DNA of 64,000 nucleotides from Atherix ibis (GCA_958298945.1 OY282605.1:119346267-119410266), one strand, 5' to 3'. Counted from the stretch's first letter, positions 41,379 through 52,069 are shown. Translations and numbers: made by a program. Notes: generated by a model from the letters alone, not told the origin.

Positions 41379-42529
41379 TCAGGTGTATAAGCTTAAATCC
41401 GCTGTTTTTTAGTAGAAAAAAACGTTTTTTTTCATAGAACGACAAAAATAAATTTATTCAAAGTACTTGCCCGCGCTAGGTACACATTTTCCCCATCTCT
41501 CGGGCAATTTGTGGATACCATGCCAAAAAATGCCTTCTCTTTCGAGACAAATCACTCATCAAGCCATTTTCGGACGTCTTCGTCAGAATCGAAGTGCTAC
41601 TCAGCGAGCGCGTGGCCCATCGATGAAAACAGGTAGTAGTCGGAAGGGGCCAGGTCTGGTGAATAAGCGGGGTGGGGTAGCACCTTCCAGTTAAGTGTCT
41701 AAATAATTTTTGACGTGTGCGATGGCGCGTTGTCGTGGAGGAAAATCAGCTTGTCATGTCTTTTTTATTAATCCGTCTTTTTTTCACGCAGAGCACGGTG
41801 CAATTTGATCAGCTGTTGGTGGTATCGATAGGCATTGACAGTTTCATCAGGTTTCAACATCTCATAGTAGATCCCACCAAACGCACAGCATCGTCTTCCG
41901 TCCGAAGCGATTTGGTCTTGGGGAAGATTTTGATGGTTTCCCGGGATCAACCCACGATTTCTGCGTTTATAATTCTCGAAATATATCCATTTTTCAACGC
42001 CTGTCACAATCCGATGCAGGAATATTCCCCATGGTACGCAGACGCATAGAAATGGCTGGTTGAGTAACACCCAATTGCTCCATGAGCATTTTTTGCGATT
42101 GGGTATCGACTTCGTCCAAAAGAGCCTTCAATTGATGGTCCTCAGCTTTCCTAGACCGATTTTCACGCTTCTTGTTCCACAAGTCAAAATTGCCGTCTTT
42201 GAACCGACGAAACCAATCTCTGCACGTTGTTTCCGATAAAGCACTGTCACCATAGGCCTCAACAAGCACTCGATGCGATTCGGCAGCCGATTTCTTCAAA
42301 TTAAAGCACAAAAGCAGAGCTTCCCGAATATGTTTTTTTTCTGGTACAAAACTAGACATAATTACCAAAGGAAAAATTTATGTTGTTGTACGAAAATTGT
42401 TGACAATGTGCACTGATTTATGTTGACAGATGTAAAATTCATAAAAAAAAGTATGCCGTGCTCATGGTAGCTAATACAATCACTCACGACGTCTATAACC
42501 AAACAGCGGATTTAAGCTTATACACCTGG
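41379..42529 (-). mobile_element. Mauritiana-type mariner copy 3, both ends present, dead transposase
   Basis: 1151 bp bounded by TCAGGTGTATAAGCTTAAAT and the complement ending CACCTGG, with TA on both sides. The minus-strand transposase starts MSSFVPEKKHIREALLLCF at about 42359. Lesions: a deletion joins RLRTMG to the VTG region, losing KWVPHEL; Val replaces the first catalytic Asp (TGVEKW); a short loss occurs around WWD..IYYEML; there are further stops and shifts before FLHDNAPSHTS, and TAG in the SLAE* region. SPDLAPSDYYLF retains the third Asp. Compare the Mos1 length of about 1.29 kb. Confidence 0.85.
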
Positions 42530-42539
42530 TATTTTGTCC

Positions 42540-42990
42540 AAAAAGTGGTTAAAAAGTGAATAGTTCGTCATTCAATAAATGTAAACAAATGTAATGTTGA
42601 CAGTTCAATATTTACCAGAGAAAGTAGTTCAGTATCGACTGACGTAAAGTGTGTGTAAGAAAATTTAAGGGAACGAATGTTTTTAATAGTGTAAAAAATA
42701 CTTTAATTTCTGTTAATTCTTAATTGAAAAACTAAATGTAACAATTCAAGTTTCCACAAAATAAATGGTTGAGGGAAAAGTGAATTGTGCCAGCAGCATC
42801 GGGTATTCCCTGGAATCACGATATTGTATGCTCGCTCCATTTTCGTAGACCAGACATTAAAGTATGTAGAAGCGAGCAGGAGCAGATTAGAAAAAAATGC
42901 CGTTCCTTCTATATTTGGTACCACTTAAAAAGTTGCATTTTAAAAAGTAAAAAAAAAATACTAGTGTATATTAGAGAGATTGAATCTTAA
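42540..42990 (+). pseudogene. Family G fragment with a THAP-domain remnant
   Basis: 42545-42690 matches the complement of 39180-39310 in the family G transposon (AAATGTAAACAAAT, TGTTGACAGTTCAAT, GTGTGTAAGAAA). Directly after it, in one frame, comes KFPQNKWLREK*IV, then ASGIPWNHDIVCSLHFRRPDI. FP, the Trp and CS.HF are the core of the THAP zinc finger (C2CH). The TGA stands where Trp would fit. The first two zinc-binding Cys are not clear. P-element transposases begin with a THAP domain, which links family G to P-like elements. The remainder to 42990 shows no domain. Confidence 0.5.
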
Positions 42991-43039
42991 AATTTAAGAA
43001 TGAAACACAACATCATTTAAATGACTGCCACGGCTGGCC

Positions 43040-44153
43040 TTACAGCACCCCATTCGCTCGACCCAATTTTTCAGTACAATTTTCGATTGTCTGGGCCTGT
43101 ATCTCTTCAATGGCAACTTTGATTTCGTGTTTCAAGGCCTCAATTGTCTCTGGATGGCTTGCGTAACATTTATCCTTAACGGATCTCCACAGAAAATAAT
43201 CCAACGGGCTTAAATCACAGCTCCGAGGCGGCCAATTTCGGCTGATTATTCGGTTTTCGAAAGCAGTGCCCCAAAGTTGGATTGTTACGTTGGCTGTGTG
43301 GCAAGTGGTCCCGTCCTGTTGAAACCAAATGTCGTTCATGCCATTCTCTTTAACTTTTGGAAACAAAAATTTGTTGAGCATGTCACGATAGCGCTCACCA
43401 TTGACCGTAACGGCGGCTCCTTCAACGTTTTCGAAGAAAAACGGGCTAATGATGCCTCCACTCCAAAATCCGCACCAAACCGTGACTCGTTGTGCATGCA
43501 TCGGCTTTTCCATGGTGACGTATGGATTTTCTGAGCCCCAGATGCGACAATTTTGTTTGTTGACATACCCACCGAGGTGGAAATGGGCCTAATCCGAAAT
43601 GATGATTTTTTGGTAAAAATGCTCATCTTCGGCCAATTGATCTTGAGCCCATTGGGCAAACCGAAAACGCATCGGATGGTCATGCGGCTTTAGTTGTTGG
43701 ACTAATTGAACTTTGTAAGCTATCATACCGAGGTCTTTGTGCAAAATTCTCAACAGAGAAGTGCGAGAAATGTTCAATTCCTGAGAACGGTGACGAGTTA
43801 ATGTTGATGGATGATCACGAACATTTTCAGCAATGGCGGCAATATTCTCGGTCATACGCACTGTCTTAGAGCGGGAACGAGTTGCTTTGGCAACCAACAA
43901 ACCAGTTGGAGCTCGCTTCACGAATTTGTCCACAAGTTGACGTGATGGCATTCGATCTTTACTCATTTTTTTTTAAATTTCTCACAGTTTGGGTTGAAGA
44001 CTCACCATTTCGGAAGTAAGTTCTCAATATTTCCCATTTTTCTTCAAGCGTAAACTAACAATCTGTCAATTCGTGATGACATTTAAAACTCAAGTACTTC
44101 AAATAAATAGTGGTTCAAAATGCAACCGCTAGATGGACCACCCGGTATAATTA
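43040..44153 (-). pseudogene. DD41D-type transposase, one nonsense codon plus an N-terminal frameshift
   Basis: Minus strand. The 5' end has a repeat-like GGGTGGTCCATCTAGCGGTT (about 44148). LTLEEKWEILRTYFRNGESS near 44070-43990 is followed by a frameshift into MSKDRMPSRQLVDKF (43966). HTH sequence (RHRSQELNISRTSLLRILHK) and IAYKVQLVQQLKPHDH follow. ISD*AHFHLGG contains the first Asp followed by TAG in place of Glu. Then come VTVWCGFWSGGIISPFFF, VNGERYRDMLNKFL, WFQQDGTTCHTA (second Asp), NWPPRSCDLSPLDYFLW (third Asp) and a C-terminus ending near 43040. Spacing of the last two Asp is 37 because about four residues after ISRN are missing relative to the usual 41. No clear 3' repeat. Confidence 0.82.
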
Positions 44154-44382
44154 ATAATTGCAAAATTATAACGCATTGAAATTATTTATTTAGGAAGTCG
44201 GGCAACCGTCATCAAAACAGGAAAAGACTGAAAATGAAACTGTAAATTGTACGAATGTATTTGTATTGTGTATTATTTTGTTTTATTTTAAAAAGGAGTT
44301 CATGCAAGATACCGTCGCACGCATTAAACATTGAAGTTCTCTTCAATAATGAACATGTAATTTAAAAATAAGGGTTTATATC
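44154..44382. other. Intergenic
   Basis: No feature recognised. Confidence 0.3.
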
Positions 44383-44384
44383 TA

Positions 44385-45658
44385 CGAGGGTCGTTCAATA
44401 AGTCTTTAGAAAATCTGAGAAATTGCGCTCGTAGTGTCGGTAAGTAGCATTATCGACAGGAAAGTTGTCAAAATTTCAGCTCGATCCATAGCGTAGGTCA
44501 ATTATTATCGTCGATTAAAGTTAACGACATTTATTTGTGCATAACAATGGAAAAAAGCGAGTTTAGGGCTGTCATCAAACATCTCCATTTGAAAGGCTTA
44601 AGCCCGAAAGAAATCAAAGCCGAGTTGGATGCAGTTCATGGCACATCTGCACCTGTGTTTGCGACGGTTTACAATTGGGTGAATGAATTTAAATGTGGCC
44701 GTTCATCCGCAAAAGATGAATATCGTTCACCCTCAGCCCAGTTGAGGTGTCTACTCCTGAAATCATCGACAAAATCCACGATCTGATTTTGAACGATCGG
44801 CGAATTAAAGTGCGCGAATTAGTTGAGGCCACGGGCATATCACAAGGTACAGTCGCTTCAATTTTGCATGAAAAATTGTCTGTGAGAAAAATGTCGGCAA
44901 GATGGGTGCCGCGTTTGCTCTCAGAGGAGAATAAGCGCAATCGTGCAGTGGACTCTGAGGCTATGTTGGCACTCTTTCATCGCAATCCTGCCGAATTCCT
45001 TCGTCGATATGTCACTGTGGACGAAACCTGGATACACTACTACACTCCAGAAACGAAGAGACAGTCATCACAGTGGATTTTCAAGGGTGAACGGGCTTCG
45101 AAGAAGGCAAAAACTGTGCCATCGGCCGGCAAGGTGATGGCCACGGTCTTTTGGGATTCGCAGGGCATCATTTTTATCGACTACTTGGAAAAAGGAAAAA
45201 CAATAACAGGGGCGTATTACGCGTCGTTATTGCAACGGTTGAGCGAGGAAATCAAAGAGAGACGCCCCCATATGAAGAAGAAAAAAATCCTCTTGCATCA
45301 GGACAATGCGCGTGTGCACACCTGCGCTGTTTCCATGGCCAAAATTGTGGAATTGAGAATGAAATTGTTGCAGCATCCCGCTTATTCACCAGATTTGGCC
45401 CCGAGTGACTATTTTCTTTTCCCCAATCTGAAGAAATGACTTGGCGGACGACGGTTCACTTCCAACGAGGACGTCATTGCTCAAACGGATGAGTATTTTG
45501 CAGAACTTCCGAAATCCTATTTTTTGGACGGGATAAAAATTTTGGAAAAACGGTTGGAAAAGTGTATAGAGCTAAAAGGAGATTATGTTAAAAAATAAAA
45601 TTTTTTTTTAAAACAGTTTTTTTCCATCTTTTTCTAAGGACTTATTGAACGACCCTCG
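44385..45658 (+). mobile_element. Mariner family A copy 4
   Basis: 1274 bp between TA dinucleotides (44383-44384 and 45659-45660) with consensus CGAGGGTCGTTCAATAAGT ends on both sides. Same 5' leader as copy 1 (GCATTATCGACAGGAAAG...). Contains the inactivated gene described next. Confidence 0.93.
44547..45598 (+). pseudogene. Mariner family A transposase, frameshift and nonsense
   Basis: Starts MEKSEFRAVIKHLHLKG. A two-base gain in the GRP linker near 44730 (TTCACCCTCAGCCC for TTCAGGACGCCC) shifts the frame. The correct frame is open again from 44747 (VSTPEIIDKIHDL) through VDETW, LHQDNARVHT and SPDLAPSDYF to 45439, where TGA replaces the Trp of KKWLGG. It then runs to a stop at 45598. All catalytic Asp residues present; two lesions. 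Confidence 0.92.
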
Positions 45659-45949
45659 TAATTTTGATATTTTCAAAGTATATTTTAACAACGCATGGAA
45701 GTAAAGGAACCTCGTTTAGAATTTTATTTGTGCACATAATTTATATGTTCTTCTACTTTATAAATCTGTTTTAATAAATAATATATAGTGAAATAAATAA
45801 AATGAAAATATAATAAATAGAATACTGTGTTTTATTGCAAATTTCCAAAACTAATTCCATCAAACAACAAAACCCGCAATATTTAAAAATCTTTTTTGTT
45901 TACGCATAAATAACATCACATATGAAAAAAGGTTCTTAAACGAACCGCT

Positions 45950-46065
45950 TCAATCGCATACGTGTATTGAAATTTAAAATTCGCCCCTACTACTGTTTTA
46001 AGCCGTTTCTGTTATATTGCATGTGTGTGCGTTCTACGAATGAATTGCCAACAAAATTCGGTTTC
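45950..46065. mobile_element. Family G fragment
   Basis: Matches the complement of 38730-38850 of the complete element (GCTTCAATCGCATAC, CCGTTTCTGTTATATTGCAT, GTGTGTGCGTTCTACGAATG). No ends or coding content. The rest of 45659-46100 is unassigned. Confidence 0.55.
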
Positions 46066-46434
46066 TTCAGGCAATGCAGAGCATATTGTTTTCAAAACAA
46101 TTCCTTAAACACTTTTATGACGGACTGAGCAGTATGCATATATAAAGATCTTTCTAGAAAATTTAAAAAACTGCAAATTTTCGATTTTCAAATTCATCAA
46201 GAAAAATGATAACGAGTCTTTCTTGCCTTATTTACAGTCATACGCATGCAGAAATGTTTTTACAAATGTGTGATAGCTATATGCATATGTATTAAATCTC
46301 TCCTCGCTGGTTGGTATTCAATTGGGGAAATTTTGCTACTCACAACTACTTGTGAGTAGATGCCAAATGAAACACAAAATTTACTGACAGAAGTAAAATA
46401 TAACCACAAAATAGTGAATTTATTGAAGTGAATA

Positions 46435-47206
46435 AGCGAATTCGATTGAACTAATTTTGCTACTGCTACTGTTGTGTAGCTGTCATCATCTACATTACCT
46501 CGAACAAAACAGCAGGATTGTAGCAGTAGTTGCACTTCTCCCCTTATTGTAATTTCCGAACTGGCTGTAGATGGCTTAGCGGGTTCGTTGGTTATGTTGT
46601 AGCGTCATATTTTTGTTTTTATTATTTATGTGTGCGTAAACTCAGTTTTTATTGTTTATGTGTGAATAAACTCAGTAGGCGAATTTGATTGGACTAATTT
46701 TGCTACAGTGCAGTACTTACCAGTAGACTCTCAATAAAATGAAAATATCACTGACAGCAGTAAAATATAATCTCACAATAGTCACCAAAAATACTGAGTT
46801 TATTCACACATAAACAATAAAAACTGAGCTTACGCACACATAAACAATATAAACAAGAATATGACGCTTCAACATTCACACATAAACAATAAAAACAAAA
46901 ATATGACGCTTCAACATAACCAACCAACCCGCTAAGCCATCTACAGCCAGTTCGGAAACTACAATCCCCTTACCCGAAGGGGAGAAGTGCAACTACTGCT
47001 ACAATCATACTGTTTTGTTCGCGGTACTGTAGATGATGACAGCTACACAACCGTAGCAGTAGCAAAATTAGTCCAATCGAAGTCGCCTAGTGTTGTTGGT
47101 GGTTGTTGTGAGATTGTATTTTACTGCTGTCAGTGATATGTTCATTTTATTGAGAGTCTACTGGTAAGTACTGCACTGTAGCAAAATTAGTCCAATCGAA
47201 TTCGCC
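46435..47206. mobile_element. MITE with a second MITE of the same family inside
   Basis: Outer ends AGCGAATTCGATTGAACTAA and complement of TTAGTCCAATCGAATTCGCC, next to TA. The left half continues TTTTGCTACTGCTACTGTTG, and the right half ends with the complement of GCTACAGTGCAGTACTTACC. At 46676 the body is interrupted by the inner copy and resumes at 47090. The outer element's own length is about 362 bp. Confidence 0.8.
46678..47087. mobile_element. Inner MITE (410 bp), self-insertion at TA
   Basis: Ends GGCGAATTTGATTGGACTAA and complement, flanked by TA at 46676-46677 and 47088-47089. The right half (CCGAACTGGC, TGTAGATGATGACAGCTACA) is the inverse of the outer element's left half. It is therefore the same family, inserted in the opposite orientation, which produces a large palindrome across 46435-47206. 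Confidence 0.82.
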
Positions 47207-47245
47207 TAATGTGTTTCGTGAAACTTTTGAATTTGAGAAATTATA

Positions 47246-47904
47246 ATGGCTAAAAAATGGACCTACAAAGAAGGTGAGGCATTAATAAAAGTTTATGCCA
47301 ACCGAAAAGAGGAACATTCCAAAACGAGGGACAATAGAGAATTTTGGGAAAATATATTGAAAGATTTAGAGGCGTTAAATGTTCTGGTATGTAATAATAA
47401 AAATTTAATTTTATTGTTCGCAAGTACAGATAACCAGATTACTTTTATTTAAAGGTGACTCCAACAACAACGAAAAATGTAAAAGTGAAATGGGATAGTC
47501 TCTACCGGGCCTTCAAAAATGTGAAAAAAAGAAGAGGTAAAGGGAAGAGTGTTTCTAAATTTTTACACATGAGCGACATGGAGAAAATATTTCCCAGTGA
47601 TCCAGAAATATCATCGGCACATTCAGCGTCCGTGGAAGTACAATCTTATCCAACATTAGCACCTCCGTTAGTGAAAAAACATTCAGCTGAATCATCATCA
47701 TCGTATGTTGCTGAAGTAGAATTTACGAGGAAGCGTCAAAAGGAACATACGGCAACGTTAGAAATGAAAAGAAAATATTACGCTAAGAAATTAGAAATAA
47801 AAAATAAAAAACTTCAATTATTAAAACAATATATAACCAAAAAAGAAAATTATATGGCTGAAATGCGTGATATTGTTTTGGATATATTAAATAAGTTAAA
47901 TTGA
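47246..47904 (+). CDS. Myb/SANT-like DNA-binding domain protein, copy 2
   Basis: Exons 47246-47386 and 47455-47904 with a 68-bp phase 0 intron identical in position to copy 1; 196 residues. The DNA-binding half (KKWTYKEGEALIKVY; FWENILKDLEAL; NVKVKWDSLYRAFKNVKK) is nearly unchanged. The linker and C-terminus vary by in-frame indels (RRGKGKSVSK; SVEVQSY; EVEFTRKRQKE). The basic coiled-coil tail KMRKYYAKKLEIKNKK-type region is kept. Retention of the reading frame through several indels argues for past selection on the protein. The MITE complex just upstream may have replaced part of its promoter or 5' UTR. Confidence 0.75.
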
Positions 47905-48138
47905 TTATTTTTATTTTTGTTAACAATTGAGAGAGTTATAATAAATATTAATTTACACAAAAACATCATTTAAGTTTAAATTAATTTAACAATCTATTAT
48001 TATCCATATTTTCTGACTCGCACGTGCACCTTTGTTGCTGCCAGTTCCTTCAGATTCTGGCGCAATTCTGGATGTTGTTGTCTTCATCATCTAAATATTC
48101 TATGTCACAGAAATCATTTTCAGCAATACATATATTCC

Positions 48139-48414
48139 ATTGGAAAAATTTTGCTACTCAAAAGTACTTGTGCGTAGATACCCAAAGGAAAACAAAATTT
48201 ACTGACAGAAGTAAAATATAACCTCAAAATAGTCAACAACAATACTTAGTTTACTCACACATTAACAATAAAAACTGATTTTATTCACCTATAAACAATA
48301 AAAACAAAAATATGACACTTCATTTTGGGTACTAAAATCGCCCTACCATAAATTGTATTTGGATGAGCATAAATAGCTGAGAGTAGCTAGAGTGAGTAGC
48401 AAAATTTTCCCAAT
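48139..48414. mobile_element. MITE nested in element E copy 2
   Basis: Counterpart of 31619-31894. Left end ATTGGAAAAATTTTGCTACT, right end AGTAGCAAAATTTTCCCAAT. Same position relative to the Myb/SANT gene in both copies. Confidence 0.68.
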
Positions 48415-48761
48415 GGAAACAGCTATTTGGAAATTAAAATCGCGCTACCGTAAATTGTATGCGTAACTGCACATGCGAAGTACTCATTTGTATGAGCGAG
48501 AGTAGCTGCGAGTAGCTAGAAGTACTTGTGAGTAGCAAAATTTTTCCAATTTTAATGAATAAAATTTTTATGCTGAGAAATAGAACTAAAACTGAACGAT
48601 GACAGTAGAAGAGAAATATGTCAGAAACACAGCAAGAGCTGAATGACAAATTGGTTTGTATACACACTAAAATTTAGTATATATCTCGACTAAATTGGTG
48701 TTTGTCACATTGAATGGTTGTTCGCTTGGATGAAATTATTCAAGACAATTTTTCATATTCT

Positions 48762-48804
48762 ATACTTCGCAGAAGTTATAATATACTACAGCTAGCTTAT
48801 ATAG
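48762..48804 (+). promoter_or_regulatory. U6 promoter: PSEA-like element and TATA box, copy 2
   Basis: ATACTTCGCAGAAGTTATAA (48762-48781) and TATATAG (48798-48804), at the same distances from the U6 start as in copy 1, although the bases between them differ. That selective conservation supports the assignment. Confidence 0.72.
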
Positions 48805-48825
48805 AATCTGATGAGATAAATATTT

Positions 48826-48842
48826 GTTCTCGCTTCGGCGGA

Positions 48843-48882
<40 letters not shown>

Positions 48883-48932
48883 GGCCCCTGCGCAAGGATG
48901 ACACGCAAAATCGTGAAGCGTTCCACATTTTT
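48826..48932 (+). ncRNA. U6: U6 spliceosomal snRNA, copy 2
   Basis: Identical to copy 1 over 107 nt except two bases in the 5' stem-loop: GTTCTCGCTTCGGCGGAAC. Positions 6 and 15, which pair, change from U-A to C-G, so the stem is preserved. The ACAGAG box, AGC triad and T-run terminator are intact, so it is likely functional. Confidence 0.96.
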
Positions 48933-49344
48933 TGCCAAATTTTCCATTTACATTTAATATGAAGAGAAAGAGTATTTTCTGTGTTTCCCATGAAGGAAAT
49001 GAAACGTTCCATTCCGTTTCAGCGTGTTTTTGTGCGTCGTGTCGATATAGGGGGGATAGTTCCAATCCCTCGCCGTATTTAAGCTCTACTGGCCCCATAG
49101 CAAGTAAGGTTTTGATCCCACATTAGTGATCCCATTGAAATCCTTTCAGTCACTCTCGTTTTGTTTGATGAATTGAAAATGCTTTACAAACCGAATCTGT
49201 TCGTAAATTCATTCCCTTAAACTTATTTTCTTTCAAGATTCACAATTAAAAACATTTTGAATTTATTGAGATTTAGGGGATGAAATATTTATTAAATAAA
49301 TTTTCTGATAAATAAAAAATTAAACAGAAGTGAAAAAAAATTTT

Positions 49345-49417
49345 TGTTTCCGCCCGGGATCGAACCGGGGGCCTTCCGCGTGTTAGGCGGATGTGATAAC
49401 CACTACACCACGGAAAC
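49345..49417 (-). tRNA. tRNA-Val (anticodon AAC), copy 3
   Basis: Third identical 73-nt gene, minus strand, with the complete cloverleaf and internal promoter. Only the nearest 3' flank (A/T-rich, about 49200-49344) resembles the other loci; the spacing to U6 is about 410 bp compared with about 1170 bp in the other copy. Confidence 0.96.
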
Positions 49418-50361
49418 ATTAATACTAGTTTGTGAAATTTTATTTTTATTCAATTTTCTAAATTGTTCACTTAAATTTTAATTGGTAATTTTTATTGTCC
49501 ATTATTTAAATGTTAAGTTATTATATTTATTTTGTGATATTTACTATATAAAAATGTTTATTGTTCGTATCTGTATATTACACATATGTATATCAACCAA
49601 AATTGCACTGCTCACCCCATGTTTGTCATGTTTAAGGTCATTTTTCTTCTTATCTAATTTAAAGAAGAAAAAAAAAACTACGAAACCGGAAAAAACCCTT
49701 GTGGGAAATGTTTAAAACTAATTGTATATAGAAACTGAAAATAATTAGAGCAATATAAATTCGAATATTTTTATCTGTGGTTTCAATGAATAAGAAATTT
49801 TTTTTTTTTTTAAAATCCTTGCGGGTAAAAATATTGTACATAACAATTATTTTTTGTTTGTACTAAAAGAATTCTAACTTTGTATTGAAATTTAATATAA
49901 TTTATTTTTCATTATAATTTTTTATTATTTAAAAAGTGCCTACCTCAATCAGCGGTGACCGGACTGATAATAATAATATGAACATTTTGTGGTTCAAACT
50001 AGTCCTAGTTTTTGTTGAGGTTTTTACTTTTTTTTAAAGTTATCATTTTTTTATTAAATAAAGTGTTTTATTTTTTTTTTAAATTTATCATGAAAAACCA
50101 ACAAAAAACACACAAAAATTCATTTGTACAAAAAAAGACTTTATTATAGAAATTTATGCTGGAAAAACTTTTGCCACAGAAAAATATTCTATTTTATTCT
50201 TTGAAAAAAAATATAATTTCGTTAATATATAAATGAGAATTTTTTTAAAATTCATTTAAAAATAGGAAAAGTAGATCTGAATAATGTTCCTATTCTGGGC
50301 TCAAGATGATAATAAATGTGATAATAAAATGAAAAAGAAAACTTGTGAACGGTTGTTAATA
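49418..50361. other. A/T-rich intergenic DNA
   Basis: Long A and T runs, no recognisable feature; ends at the TA bordering a mariner. Confidence 0.35.
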
Positions 50362-51461
50362 CGAGGGTCGTTCAATAAGTCCTTAGAAAAAGATGGAAAA
50401 AAACTGTTTTTTAAAAAAAAATATTTTTATTTTTCAACATAATCTCCTTTAAGCTCTATACACTTTTCCAAAATTTTTATCCCGTCCAAAAAATAGGATT
50501 TCGGAAGTTCTGCAAAATACTCATCCGTTTGAGCAATGAAGTCCTCGTTGGAAGTGAACCGTCGTCCGCTAAGCCATTTCTTCAGATTGGGGAAAAGAAA
50601 ATAGTCACTCGGGGCCAAATCTGGTAAATAAGCGGGATGCTGCAACAATTTCATTCTCAATTCCACAATTTTGGCCATGGAAACAGCGCAGGTGTGCACA
50701 CGCGCATTGTCCTGATGCAAGAGGATTTTTTTCTTCTTCAGATGGGGGCGTTTCTCTTTGATTTCCTCGCTCAACCGTTGCAATAACGACGCGTAATACG
50801 CTCCTGTTATTGTTTTTCCTTTTTCCAAGTGGTCGATAAAAATGATGCCCTGCGAATCCCAAAAGACCGTGGCCATCACCTTGCCGGCCGATGGCACAGT
50901 TTTTGGCTTCTTCGGAGCCCGTTCACCCTTGAAAATCCACTGTGATGACTGTCTCTTCGTTTCTGGAGTGTAGTAGTGTATCCAGGTTTCGTCCACAGTG
51001 ACATATCGACGAAGGAATTCGGCAGGATTGCGATGAAAGAGTGTCAACATAGCCTCAGAGTCCACTACACGATTGCGCTTATTCTCCTCTGAGAGCAAAC
51101 GCGGCACCCATCTTGCCGACATTTTTTTCACAGACAATTTTTCATGCAAAATTGAAGCGACTGTACCTTGTGATATGCCCGTGGCCTCAACTAATTCGCG
51201 CACTTTAATTCGCCGATCGTTCAAAATCAGATCGTGGATTTTGTCGATGATTTCAGGAGTAGACACCTCAACTGGGCGTCCTGAACGATGTTCATCTTTT
51301 GTTGATGAACGGCCACGTTTAAATTCATTCACCCAATTGTAAACCGTCGCAAACACAGGTGCAGATGTGCCATGAACTGCATCCAACTCGGCTTTGATTT
51401 CTTTCGGGCTTAAGCCTTTCAAATGGATATGTTTGATGACAGCCCTAAGCTCGCTTTTTTC
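50362..51461 (-). mobile_element. Mariner family A copy 5, lacking its 5' end
   Basis: The 3' end CGAGGGTCGTTCAATAAGTC begins at 50362 after TA. The element runs on the minus strand to codon 2 of the transposase at 51461, where a tRNA-headed SINE starts. The 5' leader and 5' terminal repeat found in the other copies are absent on the far side of the SINE, so it cannot transpose. Confidence 0.92.
50427..51461 (-). pseudogene. Mariner family A transposase without its ATG
   Basis: The frame is open from EKSELRAVIKHIHLKG to a normal stop, with both HTH domains, VDETW, LHQDNARVHT and PDLAPSDYF. The initiator Met is replaced by SINE-derived bases, and four residues (KRLE) are missing near the C-terminus (GIKILEKCIELKG). 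Apart from the start it has no stop or frameshift. Confidence 0.9.
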
Positions 51462-52064
51462 GAGTGTGTGGTGCAATGGTCAAGGTGACCGACTCACACT
51501 CGGTAGGTGGCGGGTTCGATTCCCGCTGCCGCCATCTCGGCATTGGTGCCGGGGTGAAAGGCCTGACTACAAGCCTTATAATATGTAGTCCGTATGGTCC
51601 CCCAACGTCACTGGAGGTTGCTTCGCTGGTCTGATAAGCCGCAAGCTATAAAAACCACCTTATCAAGAAACAGCACAAGAAGAATCAACCGGACCGTACC
51701 TCAGACAAGAACTCATTTGGCTTTCATCGTACTCAGGGCAAAAACCGTACCTCAGGCAAAAACCCAAGACCGTACCTCAGGCAAAAACCCAAAGGCAGAA
51801 GCAGATGAAAGAGAGTTCACGGAAGCATCCGGACCGTACCTCAAGACCGTACCTCAGGCAGGAACCCAGGGCAGAGGCAGACGGAGGAGAGTTAACGGAG
51901 TTTTCTGGTGCCGCTATGTGCTCCATAGGAGCGACTGTGTTCTCATGACTAAACATTTAACGCATGTATGTGTTAAAAAAAAAAAAAAAAAAAAAAAAAT
52001 TGTACAAAAAAAAATGTAGAAAAATGAAAACCTGTCAAATAAATAAAAAAAAAAAAAAAAAAAA
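51462..52064 (+). mobile_element. tRNA-derived SINE with two A-rich tails
   Basis: The head carries a perfect Pol III box A (TGGTGCAATGG, 51469-51479) and box B (GGTTCGATTCC, 51513-51523), 44 bases apart. The anticodon arm ACCGA/TCGGT closes a 7-nt loop CTCACAC (CAC), and a T arm GCGGG/CCCGC is present; no acceptor stem pairing remains. The body (51540-51960) is unrelated to tRNA and contains at least five copies of a GACCGTACCTCAGGCAAAA-type repeat. It ends in A-runs at about 51974-52000 and 52044-52064. The open frame through it (51594-52019) has no recognised domain and reflects the repeats. No target duplication was found. Confidence 0.75.
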
Positions 52065-52069
52065 TGGTG

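Larger units (their letters stand above)
46320..48551 (+). mobile_element. Transposon-like element E copy 2, with a Myb/SANT-like gene and nested MITEs
   Basis: Ends AATTGGGGAAATTTTGCTAC and complement of AGTAGCAAAATTTTTCCAAT, as in copy 1. It differs from copy 1 by a 772-bp MITE complex (46435-47206) inserted 40 bp before the Myb/SANT start codon. The place in copy 1 is uninterrupted (AAGTGAATGTGTTTCG). It shares the older MITE at 48139-48414. Its flanks on both sides also match copy 1, so the element was carried along in a larger duplication together with U6 and tRNA-Val. Confidence 0.65.

Noticed and set aside
51594..52019. 141-codon protein gene downstream of the tRNA-like head
   Set aside because: The frame is produced by tandem GACCGTACC-type repeats and ends in the poly-A tail (poly-Lys); it is SINE body.
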